Assembly: GCA_965198285.1 (NCBI GenBank)
Contig: OZ240251.1
Span: 372,001-436,000 of the forward strand
Direction: 5' to 3'
DNA from: UBA11872 sp965198285
GTDB taxonomy: Bacteria > Chloroflexota > UBA11872
DNA: 64,000 nucleotides
Below the pieces are notes generated by a model. It saw nothing but the letters and a program-made list of their open reading frames with translations, did not search any database and was not told where the DNA came from. How positions within the stretch are numbered: the first letter of the stretch is position 1; every line of letters begins with the position of its first letter. Shown here piece by piece: positions 1 through 9,544 of this stretch. The position numbers and the translations under genes are program-made.

Positions 1-555
1 GCGTCCCAGGGTCTGGAAGTCCGGCGGGACTCCGTCCACCGGGGTGTGGTCGATCTTGAAGTCGCCCGTGTGCACGATGGTGCCGATGGGCGTCTGGATG
101 GCCACGCCCATGGCGTCGGGAATGCTGTGGCAGACGTGGAAGAACTGGACGCGGAAGGGGCCAATGGTGACGGTTTCGCGCGCTTCGACCACGCGCAGGT
201 CCGCCTGGTCGCGCAGCCCGGGCTCTTCCAGCTTCACGCCGACCAGACCAAGCGTGAGCTTGGAGCCGTAGATCGGCAGGTCGAACTCGCGCAGCGCGTA
301 GGGCAACGCGCCGATGTGGTCCTCGTGGCCGTGGGTGATGACGAAGGCGCGCAGCTTGTGGCGGATTTCGCGCAGGTAGCCGAAGTTTGGCAGCACGAGG
401 TCCACGCCGAGCATGCCGGCGTCGGGAAAGGTAATGCCGCAATCGAGCACGATCGCGTCGTCGCCGTACTCGATCACGGTGCAGTTCTTGCCGATCTCTC
501 CGATTCCGCCAATGGAGACGACGCGCACGCGTTGGGCTGTAGGTTTGCCAGTCAT
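1..555 (-). CDS. rnj: Ribonuclease J, N-terminal part (runs off the window)
   Basis: This is the N-terminal 185 residues of a beta-CASP metallo-beta-lactamase ribonuclease; the rest lies beyond position 1. RNase J is a 5'-3' exo/endoribonuclease that processes and decays mRNA and rRNA. The zinc ligands are visible: HGHEDH at residues 75-80, the HSIPDA segment at 143-148 and HTGDFKID at 162-169. The early GGIGEIGKN stretch is typical of RNase J rather than of other lactamase-fold hydrolases. The ATG at 553-555 lies 25 nt after the uracil-DNA glycosylase stop, so it is probably the third gene of a dapA-udg-rnj operon. Bacillus subtilis also carries rnjB downstream of dapA. Confidence 0.93.
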   Translation of the reverse strand, partial: MTGKPTAQRVRVVSIGGIGEIGKNCTVIEYGDDAIVLDCGITFPDAGMLGVDLVLPNFGYLREIRHKLRAFVITHGHEDHIGALPYALREFDLPIYGSKLTLGLVGVKLEEPGLRDQADLRVVEARETVTIGPFRVQFFHVCHSIPDAMGVAIQTPIGTIVHTGDFKIDHTPVDGVPPDFQTLGR

Positions 556-580
556 ATGCAGGTTTCCGGTGTTTGGGGCG

Positions 581-1207
581 TTAGCCGAAGAACGAGAGTT
601 GCTGCGTATCGGGCGGCGGGGGTGGATCAGGCTCAACCGCCGTGGCGTCGGCCAGCAGCTTGGGGATCATCTGGAAGTCCTGCGACAGAATGTCGCGAAG
701 GCGTAGTTGCCGCAGCGCCGCCGCCGGGTGGTAGACGGGCAAGTACACCCGGCCATGCAGCCGCCGGGCCACGCCGCGCGCCCGCGAGATGCGCGCCTCC
801 GGGAAGAAGGCGTTGAGCGCGTGGCGGCCCAGCAGCACGACCAGATCGGGTTCGATCAGTTCGAGTTGCTGGTCCAGGTAAGGGCGGCAGGCGTCAGCTT
901 CGTCGGGCAGCGGGTCGCGGTTGTTGGGCGGACGGCATTTCAGGACGTTGGCGATGAAAACATCGGCCCGGCGCATGCCGATGCCCTGGATCATTTCATC
1001 GAGCATCTTTCCGGCCTGACCCACGAACGGGCGGCCCAGCCGGTCCTCGTGAAAGCCGGGACCCTCGCCAACGAAGACGACGCGCGCCGAGGCTGAGCCT
1101 TCCCCTGGGACAGCGTTGTTGCGACCGGCGTGCAGGCCGCAGCGCGTACAGGTCCGAACGACCGACGCAAGACTCGCCAGATCCGGAAAGGTCGGAAGGC
1201 CGATCAC
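581..1207 (-). CDS. udg: Uracil-DNA glycosylase, family 4 (4Fe-4S)
   Basis: A 208-residue base-excision repair enzyme that removes uracil from DNA. Four cysteines (C20, C23, C91, C107) have the spacing of the iron-sulfur cluster in family 4/5 glycosylases. GEGPG (48-51 region) and HPAA (160-163) match the uracil-pocket and catalytic motifs, and KCRPPNNRDP follows the third cysteine. After a proline-rich spacer the protein ends in QQLSFFG, resembling a sliding-clamp-binding peptide (consensus QLxLF). It starts 3 nt after the dapA stop and is followed closely by rnj, so it looks co-transcribed. Families 4 and 5 are hard to separate by eye; length and motif order favour family 4. Confidence 0.92.
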   Translation of the reverse strand: MIGLPTFPDLASLASVVRTCTRCGLHAGRNNAVPGEGSASARVVFVGEGPGFHEDRLGRPFVGQAGKMLDEMIQGIGMRRADVFIANVLKCRPPNNRDPLPDEADACRPYLDQQLELIEPDLVVLLGRHALNAFFPEARISRARGVARRLHGRVYLPVYHPAAALRQLRLRDILSQDFQMIPKLLADATAVEPDPPPPPDTQQLSFFG

Positions 1208-1210
1208 GCG

Positions 1211-2128
1211 TTACGCGTGCATCGCGGCGGGCTGGATGAAGGCATCAAGCTCGTATAGGTCGAGCACGGCCTTCAGGTCGTCCTGCATCGCAGCCGGCAT
1301 TTCAATCAGCGGCGTTCGTGGGACACCCACCTGGAAACCGCTGAGGTTGAGCGCGGCCTTCACGGCGATGGGGTTGGACCAGCCGGCCGGGAACAGGGCC
1401 CGGGCGATCGGCAGCAGATGCAGGTGCTTGCGGCGCGCCGTCTCCATGTCACCTTCCACGAAAGCGTCGATCATGTCGCGCGTCTCGCCGCTCACCACGT
1501 GCGACTGGACGCTGACGACGCCCACGCCGCCCAGCGCCATGAGCAGGTAGGTGTCGCTGTCGTTGCCGCTGTAGATGTCGAAGCCATCCTCGGCGGTGCG
1601 GGCGATCTCAGCGATCTGGTCGAAGTCCCCGCTGGCCTCCTTGACCGCCACGATGTTGTCCACGGCGCTCAGACGCGCCACGGTGTCGGCCGTCATGTTG
1701 AGGCTGGTGCGGGCGGGCACGTTGTAGAGCATGTTTGGCAGCGGGGTGGCCTCGGCGATGGTCTCAAAGTGAAGGACCAAGCCGTCCTGGGGTGGCTTGT
1801 TGTAGTAGGGCGTCACCTGCAGGAGGCCGTGTACACCGATCTCAGCGGCTTCGCGCGACAGGTGCACGCTCTCGTTGGTGTTGTAGCCGCCGGTGCCCGC
1901 AATCACCAGGGCGCGGTCGCCCACGGCCGTCAGCGCTTCACGGTAGAGAGTGAACCGTTCGTCGTCGCTGAGCACCGGCGACTCGCCGGTGGTGCCGGTG
2001 ACGACGACCGCGTCGTTGCCGGCGTCGACGAGTCCGGCGACAAGACGTCCGAACGTGTCGTAGTCCACCGATCCGTCATCGGCAAACGGGGTTATCACCG
2101 CAGTAATGAGCCGGCCAAAGGTCAACAT
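1211..2128 (-). CDS. dapA: 4-hydroxy-tetrahydrodipicolinate synthase
   Basis: A 305-residue TIM-barrel class I aldolase. It condenses pyruvate with aspartate-4-semialdehyde in the first committed step to diaminopimelate and lysine. Key residues are visible: GTTGES around 45-50, a tyrosine at 135 in YNVPARTS, and the Schiff-base lysine K163 in AVKEASGD. A GGAGG ribosome-binding site sits just before the ATG at 2126-2128. Its partners asd and dapB lie about 1.6-3.4 kb upstream on the same strand, separated by two unrelated small genes. The gene is full length. Confidence 0.96.
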   Translation of the reverse strand: MLTFGRLITAVITPFADDGSVDYDTFGRLVAGLVDAGNDAVVVTGTTGESPVLSDDERFTLYREALTAVGDRALVIAGTGGYNTNESVHLSREAAEIGVHGLLQVTPYYNKPPQDGLVLHFETIAEATPLPNMLYNVPARTSLNMTADTVARLSAVDNIVAVKEASGDFDQIAEIARTAEDGFDIYSGNDSDTYLLMALGGVGVVSVQSHVVSGETRDMIDAFVEGDMETARRKHLHLLPIARALFPAGWSNPIAVKAALNLSGFQVGVPRTPLIEMPAAMQDDLKAVLDLYELDAFIQPAAMHA

Positions 2129-2258
2129 GCGACAGCCTCCGCCCGCAGCCGTACGAATGGCCGCGATACGCCGTGCTGTGGGGGCTGATTGTACCTAGCG
2201 GCCAGGAAGTGAATTCCGTGTGCGGCTGGCGGCTATCGGATGGCTGCGATCAGAGCTG

Positions 2259-2669
2259 TTAGGCGGGAGCTGGCGCGCTCGCTGGCGCGGATTGCCGTGG
2301 GTCGTCGGTCGGTGAGGAGCCCGTTTCAAAGCGAGTCGGCTGAGCTTCGGGATCGCCGGCCGACCGGGTGCACTCCTCAATGCGGGCCAGCGTCTCCAAC
2401 ATGGCCTGCTGGTTGGCTTCCATGCGCACGACGACCTGCACAATCTCGTACTAACGCGCCTCAAGGGTGTCCATGCGGGCGTCCGAACGGTCCATGCGCG
2501 CTTCCATACGGTCCATGCGGGCGCTTAGACGCTCTTCCATAGCGTCCATACGGGCGCTCAGACGGCTTTCAATCTTCAATAACAGGCCGACAACCACGCC
2601 GGCGGAAGCCAGTCCGCCCACAATCAGCGTCGCGCCAACGCTCAGGATGCCGACCAACTCGGCGCTCAT
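2259..2669 (-). pseudogene. Membrane-anchored coiled-coil protein interrupted by an in-frame amber codon
   Basis: An ATG at 2669 opens 72 codons: one hydrophobic segment (about residues 4-30), then a charged coiled coil with repeated RMD/ARMDRMEA units. The frame meets a TAG at 2451-2453 and continues in the same frame for another 63 codons to 2259 (through YEIVQVVVRMEANQQ), which still reads as coiled coil followed by an alanine/proline tail. A CAG-to-TAG change would explain this. It may be a recent pseudogene, a sequencing error, or a truncated but functional 72-residue protein. The function is unknown; such short membrane/coiled-coil proteins are common and poorly characterised. Confidence 0.55.
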
Positions 2670-2807
2670 GGCGAGAGGTCGTTCGTTCCCGTGCGCGATC
2701 CAGCAACGGCGACTGTATCACGAGGCCGCCCCCGGACCGTTAGTTGGGAAACGGTGGGCAGAGCGGGTTAACGTGACCCGCGGCGCGCCATGCCTCGGAG
2801 GATTGCG

Positions 2808-3632
2808 TTACCAGTTGACCCGGCGGCTGAAGTAGCGCCTCCAGCGACGCCAGACGCCCTTGCCGTAGAAGGCTTCTTCCTGACGCTCGATGATCACGGC
2901 CTCGGTGGTAAGAACCTGCGCGGCCAGGCCGGCGGCGTTGTAGGGGCTGAGCGCCCGCAGGACGTCAGGGAAGGCGGAGCGCCAGAGTGAGCGGAATAGC
3001 AGCAGCCCTAACGCCAGCAAGAACAGCACGGGCACGGCGCTGGATTCACGCAGGTACGCGGCAAGCGCCAGCAGCAGCGGCGCCAGCATGGCTACCCACA
3101 GGAGGATTTCCACCTGCGTGTTGGCCCGCCGCGCGCGGCGGCGGTGGGCAAAGGTATAGGGCGCGCGCTGCCGCTCGAAGCGCGCCCGCTCCAACAGGGC
3201 CAGGCCGGCACCCATGACGCCGAACACGGCGGCGATCAACAAGCCGGCGGCAATGATGACGCCGCCCGGTGTGCCTACCGGTGGGCCGTCGCGCGAACGC
3301 GGGATCTGGCCTTCGGCGATGGCGCGGCTGCCCTTGCCGTCGGGATCGATCAACAGTTCGACCACGCCCATCGCAATGATCAAGACGATGAAGAGCACGA
3401 GCGCCGCCAGCACTACCCCCATCCCCGCCAGGAACCCGGCCTTCAGGAGGTCAAGTGTGGGCGTACGGGCCGTGCGAATCTCCTCCAGGTAGACGTCCAA
3501 CTCTTCCTGGGAAGTTTCGGGCGACATGCCGGCGCGCACCAGCGCCTGCTGGGCCTGGCGGTAGTCCTCGCGCCGGTCCGCCGAACGCCTGACCGTGCGC
3601 CACCACGACTGAATCGAGTACACCAGCGCCAT
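2808..3632 (-). CDS. Multi-pass membrane protein of unknown function
   Basis: A 274-residue protein. A soluble N-terminal helix-rich segment (about 1-60, with YRQAQQALVRAGM and a conserved-looking SQEELDVYLEEI) is followed by hydrophobic segments at roughly 65-95, 125-147, 174-195 and 200-212. An arginine-rich loop lies between the second and third, and the C-terminus is basic and aromatic. I do not recognise a family. It lies 66 nt after the asd stop on the same strand, so it may be the last gene of the rpsO-pnp-dapB-asd transcript. Nothing in the sequence points to a substrate. Confidence 0.7.
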   Translation of the reverse strand: MALVYSIQSWWRTVRRSADRREDYRQAQQALVRAGMSPETSQEELDVYLEEIRTARTPTLDLLKAGFLAGMGVVLAALVLFIVLIIAMGVVELLIDPDGKGSRAIAEGQIPRSRDGPPVGTPGGVIIAAGLLIAAVFGVMGAGLALLERARFERQRAPYTFAHRRRARRANTQVEILLWVAMLAPLLLALAAYLRESSAVPVLFLLALGLLLFRSLWRSAFPDVLRALSPYNAAGLAAQVLTTEAVIIERQEEAFYGKGVWRRWRRYFSRRVNW

Positions 3633-3698
3633 GGCCCCATCCTAGCGGGGGCGCCGCCAACAGTTGGCCGACGACTCGGCTCTAGCGCAGCCTCGGGT

Positions 3699-4724
3699 TC
3701 AAACGAGTCCCTGCTCGATCATCGACTCGGCGATCTGGATGGAGTTGGTCGCCGCGCCCTTGCGCAGGTTGTCGGAGACGACCCAAAACACCAGGCCATT
3801 GGGATGCGACATGTCCTGCCGCACGCGGCCGACCCAGGTGGTGTCGTTGCCTTCGGCGGCCAAGGGCGTGGGATAGACCTCGGCGGCCAGGTCGTCAACC
3901 ACGCGAACGCCGGGCACGTCTTCCAAGAGCGAGCGAGCGAGGTCGGCGTCGAAGGGATCGCTGAATTCCGCGTGGACAGCAGCGGAGTGCGCGCGGAACA
4001 CGGGCACGCGAACGCAGGTGGCCGATACGGCCAAATCGGACAAGTGCATGATCTTGCGAGTCTCGGCCGAGACCTTCCATTCCTCTTTGGAGTAGCCGTC
4101 GTCCCGCGGATCGTCGATGGAGGGGATGAGGTTGGACGCGATCTGGTGTGGGAAGACCTCCGGAGCGGCCTCGGACGCGCTGCCATTGGTCATGGCGGCG
4201 GTCTGTTCGGCCAACTCCTCCATCGCCCGTCCGCCCGCGCCGGATACGGACTGGTAGGTGTCGGCAATCACCCGCCGCAGCTGGCTGTGGGCGTGCAGCG
4301 GCGCGAGCACCTGCACGATCGGTGTGGTGGAGCAGTTCGGGATCGCCACGATGCCCTTGTGCTCCCGCAGATCCTCGGCGTTCACCTCGGGAACCACCAG
4401 CGGCACGTCGTCGTCATAGCGGAACGCCGAACTGTCGTCGATGGCGATGGCACCAGCAGCGGCGACCCGCGGCGCGACGGCGCGGCTGATGGCGCCGGAC
4501 GCCGAGATCAGCACAAAGTCCAGACCCGTGAAGTCGCTGTCGTCATCCAGCACGTTGACGGTGTAGGAGGCGCCGTTGAACTCGATCTTGCGGCCGCGGC
4601 TGCGGGCCGAAGCCCAGAGACGCAACTCACCAACTGGGAAGTTGCGCTCGGCCATCACGCTCAGAAATTCGCGTCCCACGGCGCCCGTGGCGCCAACAAC
4701 CCCGATACCAAACCTGCGGCTCAT
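3699..4724 (-). CDS. asd: Aspartate-semialdehyde dehydrogenase
   Basis: A 341-residue NADP-dependent enzyme that reduces aspartyl-4-phosphate to aspartate-4-semialdehyde, the branch point to lysine/diaminopimelate, threonine and methionine. The N-terminal nucleotide loop GATGAVG is at 11-17 and the catalytic cysteine is C131 in PNCSTTP. The length is normal. Its start codon overlaps the dapB stop by 4 nt (4721-4724), indicating translational coupling with dapB, the enzyme two steps later in the same pathway. Confidence 0.96.
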   Translation of the reverse strand: MSRRFGIGVVGATGAVGREFLSVMAERNFPVGELRLWASARSRGRKIEFNGASYTVNVLDDDSDFTGLDFVLISASGAISRAVAPRVAAAGAIAIDDSSAFRYDDDVPLVVPEVNAEDLREHKGIVAIPNCSTTPIVQVLAPLHAHSQLRRVIADTYQSVSGAGGRAMEELAEQTAAMTNGSASEAAPEVFPHQIASNLIPSIDDPRDDGYSKEEWKVSAETRKIMHLSDLAVSATCVRVPVFRAHSAAVHAEFSDPFDADLARSLLEDVPGVRVVDDLAAEVYPTPLAAEGNDTTWVGRVRQDMSHPNGLVFWVVSDNLRKGAATNSIQIAESMIEQGLV

Positions 4725-5515
4725 GCGTCGTCGCTTTCCTCGAAGAGCAGGTGCTCAAGGCCTACGACCAGGCCGGGTAAGTCTCGCACCCGGCGGGCCG
4801 CCATCAGCACACCGGGCATAAACGAATCGCGGCTGGTTGAATCATGACGGATCGTGAGGGTCTGCCCCAGCGCACCGAAGATGACCTCCTGGTGCGCCAC
4901 AAACCCGGGCAGCCGCACGCTGTGGACGCGCACACCGTGGTTCACGCCGCCGCGTACCCCCGGCAGGGTGAAGCGCTCGGTGGGAGCGTCGATGGCCGCG
5001 CGACCGCCGCGCGCCTGGGCGATCAATTCGGCCGTGTGGGCGGCCGTGCCCGATGGCGCGTCGATCTTCTGATCGTGGTGAAGCTCGATCACCTCGACGT
5101 GGTCCAGATGCGGGGCCGCCAGTTGCGCCATGGCCATCATCAGGACAGCGCCTATCGCGAAGTTGGGCGCGATAAACGCGCCCACGCCTTCAGTCGCGGC
5201 CGCCGAGCGGATGGCCTCGACCTGGTCCGCCGACATGCCGGTAGTCCCGATAACGGGCGACACGCCGGCCTCAATGACACTCAGCGCGTTGGCCGCCGCC
5301 GCATCGGCCACGGTGAAGTCGATGGCGACGTCCGGACGGGTTTCGCGGATGGCCACCGCCGCATCGTCGAACCAGGCGAAATCGACGGTCTGCGCCACTT
5401 GGTCGACTCCGGCCACGAGGTTCATGTCCGGTGCACCCTTCACGGCATCCACCACAGTCTGGCCCACGCGGCCAGAGGCTCCGAACACGGCGATTCGAAA
5501 CGGCGTTCCCATCAC
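4721..5515 (-). CDS. dapB: 4-hydroxy-tetrahydrodipicolinate reductase
   Basis: A 264-residue NAD(P)H-dependent reductase acting directly after DapA. The Rossmann loop GASGRVG is at 12-18 and the family signature HHDQKIDAPSGTA at 146-158 contains the catalytic histidine/lysine region. Two consecutive ATG codons (5513-5515 and 5510-5512) could both start it. It begins 9 nt after the pnp stop and overlaps asd by 4 nt, so pnp, dapB and asd are very probably one transcript. Confidence 0.96.
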   Translation of the reverse strand: MMGTPFRIAVFGASGRVGQTVVDAVKGAPDMNLVAGVDQVAQTVDFAWFDDAAVAIRETRPDVAIDFTVADAAAANALSVIEAGVSPVIGTTGMSADQVEAIRSAAATEGVGAFIAPNFAIGAVLMMAMAQLAAPHLDHVEVIELHHDQKIDAPSGTAAHTAELIAQARGGRAAIDAPTERFTLPGVRGGVNHGVRVHSVRLPGFVAHQEVIFGALGQTLTIRHDSTSRDSFMPGVLMAARRVRDLPGLVVGLEHLLFEESDDA

Positions 5516-5524
5516 TACGCTCCT

Positions 5525-7783
<2,259 letters not shown>

Positions 7784-7917
7784 ACAGGTCACTCCTCGCC
7801 GGTGGTCTGGACGAAGAGCGAAGAAGCGAGCCCGCAACCGCTGTTGCGCCCTCGGTTCTTGGCTCTTCCGTCAGGTCCCCCGACGCATAGTTCCGAAGCC
7901 GTTTACAACAAAGAGAA

Positions 7918-7942
7918 GCGGTCCGGCTTCGGAGCGGACCGC
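7918..7942 (-). terminator. Hairpin between rpsO and pnp
   Basis: On the minus strand GCGGTCC pairs with GGACCGC around an 11-nt loop, and the stem is followed by TTCTCTTTGTT. A second, overlapping stem (TCCGAAGCC at 7892-7900 with GGCTTCGGA at 7925-7933) competes with it. This resembles an rpsO terminator or processing site that lets part of the transcription read into pnp; the rpsO-pnp junction of E. coli is organised that way. Assignment is by position and base pairing only. Confidence 0.45.
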
Positions 7943-8010
7943 CTATCAATCCGTGCGTACTCGCCGCGCATCGGGCAGCTCGCCGCGTTTCTCCAGGTAT
8001 TCACGCGCCG

Positions 8011-8283
8011 TCAGCGCCGCGCTCGAATCTGAAGCTTCTCGATCACTTCCCGATATCGCTCCGGGTCTCGACCCTGGAGGTACTTCAGGAGACGGCGGCG
8101 GCGCCCGACCATCTTGAGCAGCCCGTAGCGCGAGTGCTTGTCTTTCTTGTGCAGCTTCAGGTGTTCCGTCAGCTCCTCGATCCGCGCGCTGAGCAGCGTA
8201 ATCTGCACCGGGGCGGACCCGGAGTCGGAGGGATTCAGGCGAAGCTCGTCTACGAGTTCGCGCTTGGGAGAGGTAACGACCAT
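8011..8283 (-). CDS. rpsO: 30S ribosomal protein S15
   Basis: A 90-residue protein binding 16S rRNA in the central domain of the 30S subunit. It has the family's expected length and signature segments, including VQITLLSARIEELTEHL, the KHSRYGLLKMVGRRRRLL basic stretch and YLQGRDPERY. The frame is open upstream, but the family N-terminus (MVVTSPKRELV) fixes the start at the ATG complementary to 8281-8283. It heads the rpsO-pnp-dapB-asd run. Confidence 0.96.
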   Translation of the reverse strand: MVVTSPKRELVDELRLNPSDSGSAPVQITLLSARIEELTEHLKLHKKDKHSRYGLLKMVGRRRRLLKYLQGRDPERYREVIEKLQIRARR

Positions 8284-8406
8284 GCGTGGTTTTCGATCTC
8301 GCCGGCCCTGCGCGGGCCGTTGCGTCGCGGAAGGGAGACGTCCAACGCGCCACCCGAATTTCGTAAGTGTAGCGCACGGCAACGGCTTGTGGACCCCATA
8401 GTCGGA

Positions 8407-8436
8407 GTGCGTTGCAACCCGCGGGTTGCAACGCAC
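8407..8436. promoter_or_regulatory. Perfect 30-bp palindrome between divergent operons
   Basis: The sequence from 8407 to 8436 is identical to its own reverse complement, centred on CCGCGG with GTTGCAACC arms. It lies about 124 nt upstream of the minus-strand rpsO and overlaps the -35 region of the plus-strand membrane-protein operon. A related direct element (CGGGTTGC-C-ACGC) recurs at 8474-8486. It could bind a dimeric regulator or form a hairpin in the rpsO leader; the sequence does not decide. Confidence 0.5.
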
Positions 8437-8454
8437 CGTTCAGTCCAATAAACT
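8426..8454 (+). promoter_or_regulatory. Sigma-70-type promoter of the membrane protein / HTH operon
   Basis: TTGCAA at 8426-8431 and TAAACT at 8449-8454 are separated by 17 nt. This predicts transcription starting near 8461, inside the inverted repeat at 8456-8470 and about 50 nt before the first start codon. Confidence 0.45.
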
Positions 8455-8455
8455 A

Positions 8456-8470
8456 GTTTGTATCACAAAC
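8456..8470. promoter_or_regulatory. Candidate operator GTTTGT-ATC-ACAAAC
   Basis: A perfect 6-bp inverted repeat with a 3-bp spacer at the predicted transcription start. Because the second gene of the operon is a small winged-helix DNA-binding protein, autoregulation through this site is the simplest reading. This is inference. Confidence 0.5.
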
Positions 8471-8513
8471 CTACGGGTTGCCACGCGGCCACGTAGCGAC
8501 AGGGAGGCGCGAC

Positions 8514-9149
8514 ATGCAGAGTTCAGAACACGAAGTCTCGGCACTCAAGCCCGAGGAAAGTTGGAACGCCATCCACACCACCATGGACCAGGCGCGGAGC
8601 TCCATGTATGTCGCGGGGATGGAAGCGATCCTGTTGCTGTGGGGCGTGATTGTTGCTCTGGCCCTCCTGGCGCAGTACGCGATCGTGACGCTCGTACCTG
8701 ACTTCGCAGCGGACAGTCCGTGGTTTCCCGCCCCCGTGTGGGGCGTGATGACGGTGGCCGGGATGGTTGGCAGTTCCGTTCTGGGGCATCGGGCCAGCCA
8801 GGCCAACGCCTCAGGTCCCGCGGCTCGCAGCGCGGGGATTCGGGTATTCCTCTACTGGCTGGCGGTGGCAGTCGCGTCGTTCCTGGTGCCGGCGGCGGCG
8901 GGCATGTGGACGGCAGATGTCGCCGGGGTGACGATTGCGCGCGTCGCCATTGGCATCGTGGCCCTGGGCTTGGTCCTCTTCGGCATCATGCATCGCCCCG
9001 TGGTCGCGGCCGTGGGCGTGGGCTTTGCCGCGGTCTTCTATCTGTCCAGTCACCTCGCGGGCGACGCCGCGATGCTGGTGTCGGCGGCGGGGACGCTGCT
9101 CGTAGTCGTGCTGGGCACGGCCTGGATCCGCTGGGGCGGCGTCCGTTGA
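8514..9149 (+). CDS. Multi-pass membrane protein paired with a winged-helix regulator
   Basis: A 211-residue protein with a short soluble N-terminus (about 1-35) and six hydrophobic segments in the remainder. The ATG at 8514 is preferred over an upstream in-frame ATG because a GGGAGG site precedes it by a suitable distance. Its stop overlaps the TTG start of the following regulator, so the two are translationally coupled. Two-gene units of a membrane protein plus a PF13601-type regulator recur in Actinobacteria and Chloroflexota, but the membrane partner has no established role. No catalytic motif is visible. Confidence 0.75.
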   Translation: MQSSEHEVSALKPEESWNAIHTTMDQARSSMYVAGMEAILLLWGVIVALALLAQYAIVTLVPDFAADSPWFPAPVWGVMTVAGMVGSSVLGHRASQANASGPAARSAGIRVFLYWLAVAVASFLVPAAAGMWTADVAGVTIARVAIGIVALGLVLFGIMHRPVVAAVGVGFAAVFYLSSHLAGDAAMLVSAAGTLLVVVLGTAWIRWGGVR

Positions 9150-9460
9150 CCGACGAGCCCATCGTCCTCAACGAAACCATTCACCAGGCCACCCGACTGC
9201 GCATCATGACGATGCTGGTCGTTCAGCCCGAGACGGATCGGTTTGCGTACGGCTTCATCCAGCGGACGCTGGATCTCACCGGCGGCAACCTGACTACCCA
9301 TCTGCGCAAGCTCGAACACGCGGACTACCTGGTCATCACCAAGGAGTTTGTGAACTCGAAGCCGCGCACCTGGGTGCAAGCCACACCCACGGGCCGCCGC
9401 GCCTTTGCCGACTACCTGGACAAGCTTGAGCGGGCGCTGAGCTGGCAGCCGCCTCGATAG
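9146..9460 (+). CDS. Winged-helix transcriptional regulator (PF13601/MarR-like)
   Basis: A 104-residue DNA-binding protein starting at TTG (9146-9148), whose last two bases are shared with the preceding TGA. The body is a compact winged helix: NETIHQATRLRIMTMLV (helices 1-2), LTGGNLTTHLRKLEHADYLVI (recognition helix and strand), then the wing RTWVQATPTGRRAFADYL. This matches the family annotated as winged helix DNA-binding domain, which lacks a ligand domain. It probably represses its own operon through the inverted repeat at 8456-8470. Confidence 0.85.
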   Translation: MTDEPIVLNETIHQATRLRIMTMLVVQPETDRFAYGFIQRTLDLTGGNLTTHLRKLEHADYLVITKEFVNSKPRTWVQATPTGRRAFADYLDKLERALSWQPPR

Positions 9461-9544
9461 CACCCGGCGTGCCAGGCGGTGCTGGCGTGGGGCCCAGGAC
9501 AGGCAGACCGGGGCGGTGCGGACGCTGTGCTGGTCTGTGACGCG

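Noticed and set aside
46..816. Long plus-strand frame opposite RNase J and the uracil-DNA glycosylase
   Set aside because: It is antisense to two clear genes and has the Ala/Arg/Gly/His-rich composition of GC-driven shadow frames.
3144..4847. 567-codon plus-strand frame opposite the membrane protein and asd
   Set aside because: It is antisense to recognised genes, with no domain, no ribosome-binding site and shadow-like composition.
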